Source: a virus
Strand: one strand, 5' to 3'
Virus record (IMG/VR): IMGVR_UViG_3300047557_002009
Span: 1 to 22,627 of that record
Length of the DNA: 22,627 nucleotides
In this document: piece after piece, positions 22,083 through 22,627 of the stretch
Position numbering within the stretch: position 1 is the first letter of the stretch
How the letters are laid out: every line of letters starts with the position of its first letter
Translations under genes and position numbers: made by a program
The notes under the pieces: model-generated
Database searches by the model: none
Told to the model about the DNA's origin: nothing
Seen by the model: the letters and a program-made list of their open reading frames with translations, nothing else

Positions 22083-22627
22083 ATGGATAATACTAAATTA
22101 GTTTCTTCGGTAGAGTCATTATTAGGAAAAGGTAAGAAAACATCTAATGGTAATGTGGCATACTATTGCCCATTTTGTAACCATCACAAACGTAAGTTAG
22201 AGATTCAAATGCTTACTAATACCAAAGGAGAAAATCCATGGAGTTGTTGGGTATGTCAAAAAAGGGGTCGTAAATTAATTAATCTTTACAAGCAATTAAA
22301 TGCTGGTTACGAAAAGATCGTAGAATTAAATAAAGCCTTAGGTGTTGTAGTAAAAGATATTAATAGTTTATTTACAGAACATTCAAATAACTCATCAACA
22401 CATTTATCTTTACCTGCGGAATATAAATCTTTTTTAGAAGCAGAGAATACTCCAGATTATAGAAATGCTTTAAAGTATTTAAGGGAAAATAGAGGATTTA
22501 CGAATTTTGATATTATAAAGTATCATTTGGGATTTTGTGAATCTGGTCAATATAGACATAAAATTATTATACCAAGTTATAACTTATCTGGAAGTTTAAA
22601 TTTCTTTGTAGGACGAGATTTTTATGG
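22083..22627 (+). CDS. DNA primase, N-terminal part (runs off the window)
   Basis: At least 181 residues are present and the frame is open at the right edge. The N-terminus holds a zinc ribbon of DnaG-like phage primases: YYCPFCNHHKRKL (27-39) and WSCWVCQKRGRKLINL (53-68), with Cys29, Cys32, Cys55 and Cys58 as probable zinc ligands. Further on, ALKYLRENRGFTNFDIIKYHLGF resembles the helical linker that precedes the TOPRIM catalytic domain, and IIIPSYN followed by FFVGRD is the start of that region. It makes RNA primers for lagging-strand synthesis, with a helicase expected nearby. The ATG directly follows a repeated 12-mer. The catalytic domain lies outside the window. Confidence 0.85.
   Translation, partial: MDNTKLVSSVESLLGKGKKTSNGNVAYYCPFCNHHKRKLEIQMLTNTKGENPWSCWVCQKRGRKLINLYKQLNAGYEKIVELNKALGVVVKDINSLFTEHSNNSSTHLSLPAEYKSFLEAENTPDYRNALKYLRENRGFTNFDIIKYHLGFCESGQYRHKIIIPSYNLSGSLNFFVGRDFY

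Overview
This window looks like part of the genome of a large, AT-rich contractile-tailed (T4-type, myovirus) phage. Every supportable gene lies on the + strand, genes are packed tightly, and a T4-style baseplate block (gp5-, gp25-, gp6- and gp7-like proteins) sits downstream of a gp55-like late sigma factor. A Bacteroidota host is inferred, for two reasons. Almost no start codon has a Shine-Dalgarno sequence. Four intergenic gaps also carry promoter-like sequences of the Bacteroidota type (TTTG or TTG, exactly 20 nt, then TATnTTwr). The species cannot be named from this sequence.

Layout. Positions 1-128 hold the tail end of an upstream gene, a terminator and a promoter. Positions 129-2723 form an operon of thioredoxin, hypoxanthine phosphoribosyltransferase, an unknown 90-aa protein, a glycosyltransferase-like protein and an MPPED-type metallophosphoesterase. 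Positions 2793-4116 carry four unrecognised small proteins bounded by a promoter and a terminator. Positions 4185-5105 encode a UV damage endonuclease (UvdE type), followed by a 62-aa unknown protein. Positions 5569-8023 carry a ClpP-like protease, an HD-domain phosphohydrolase, a small membrane protein and the gp55-like sigma factor. Positions 8042-21624 hold the baseplate and adhesion genes: the gp5-like hub, gp25, gp6, a DNRLRE-like protein, an unknown structural protein, a 1300-aa gp7-like protein with a lectin-like insertion, two further baseplate or tail proteins and a LamG adhesin. Positions 21642 to the end begin a DNA-processing block with a T7 endonuclease I-type resolvase and the N-terminus of a DNA primase.

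How the parts may work together (inference). Two regulatory regimes seem visible. Metabolic and takeover genes follow hairpin terminators that sit directly against host-type promoters. In three cases the predicted transcription start falls on, or 1 nt before, the A of the ATG, which implies leaderless mRNAs. The operon encoding the late sigma factor starts from such a promoter. From the stop codon of that sigma gene onward, structural genes instead carry a different AT-rich element, GATAATTATwTTAAA, which is a candidate late signal. In the structural block, two adjacent tail proteins share a C-terminal module (LVAVAKL core) and two proteins carry lectin-like domains, consistent with a host-adhesion apparatus attached to the baseplate.

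No gene-free stretch exceeds 300 bases. The longest gaps are 5106-5221 and 5411-5568. No tRNA, rRNA, CRISPR array, insertion sequence or attachment site was recognised.
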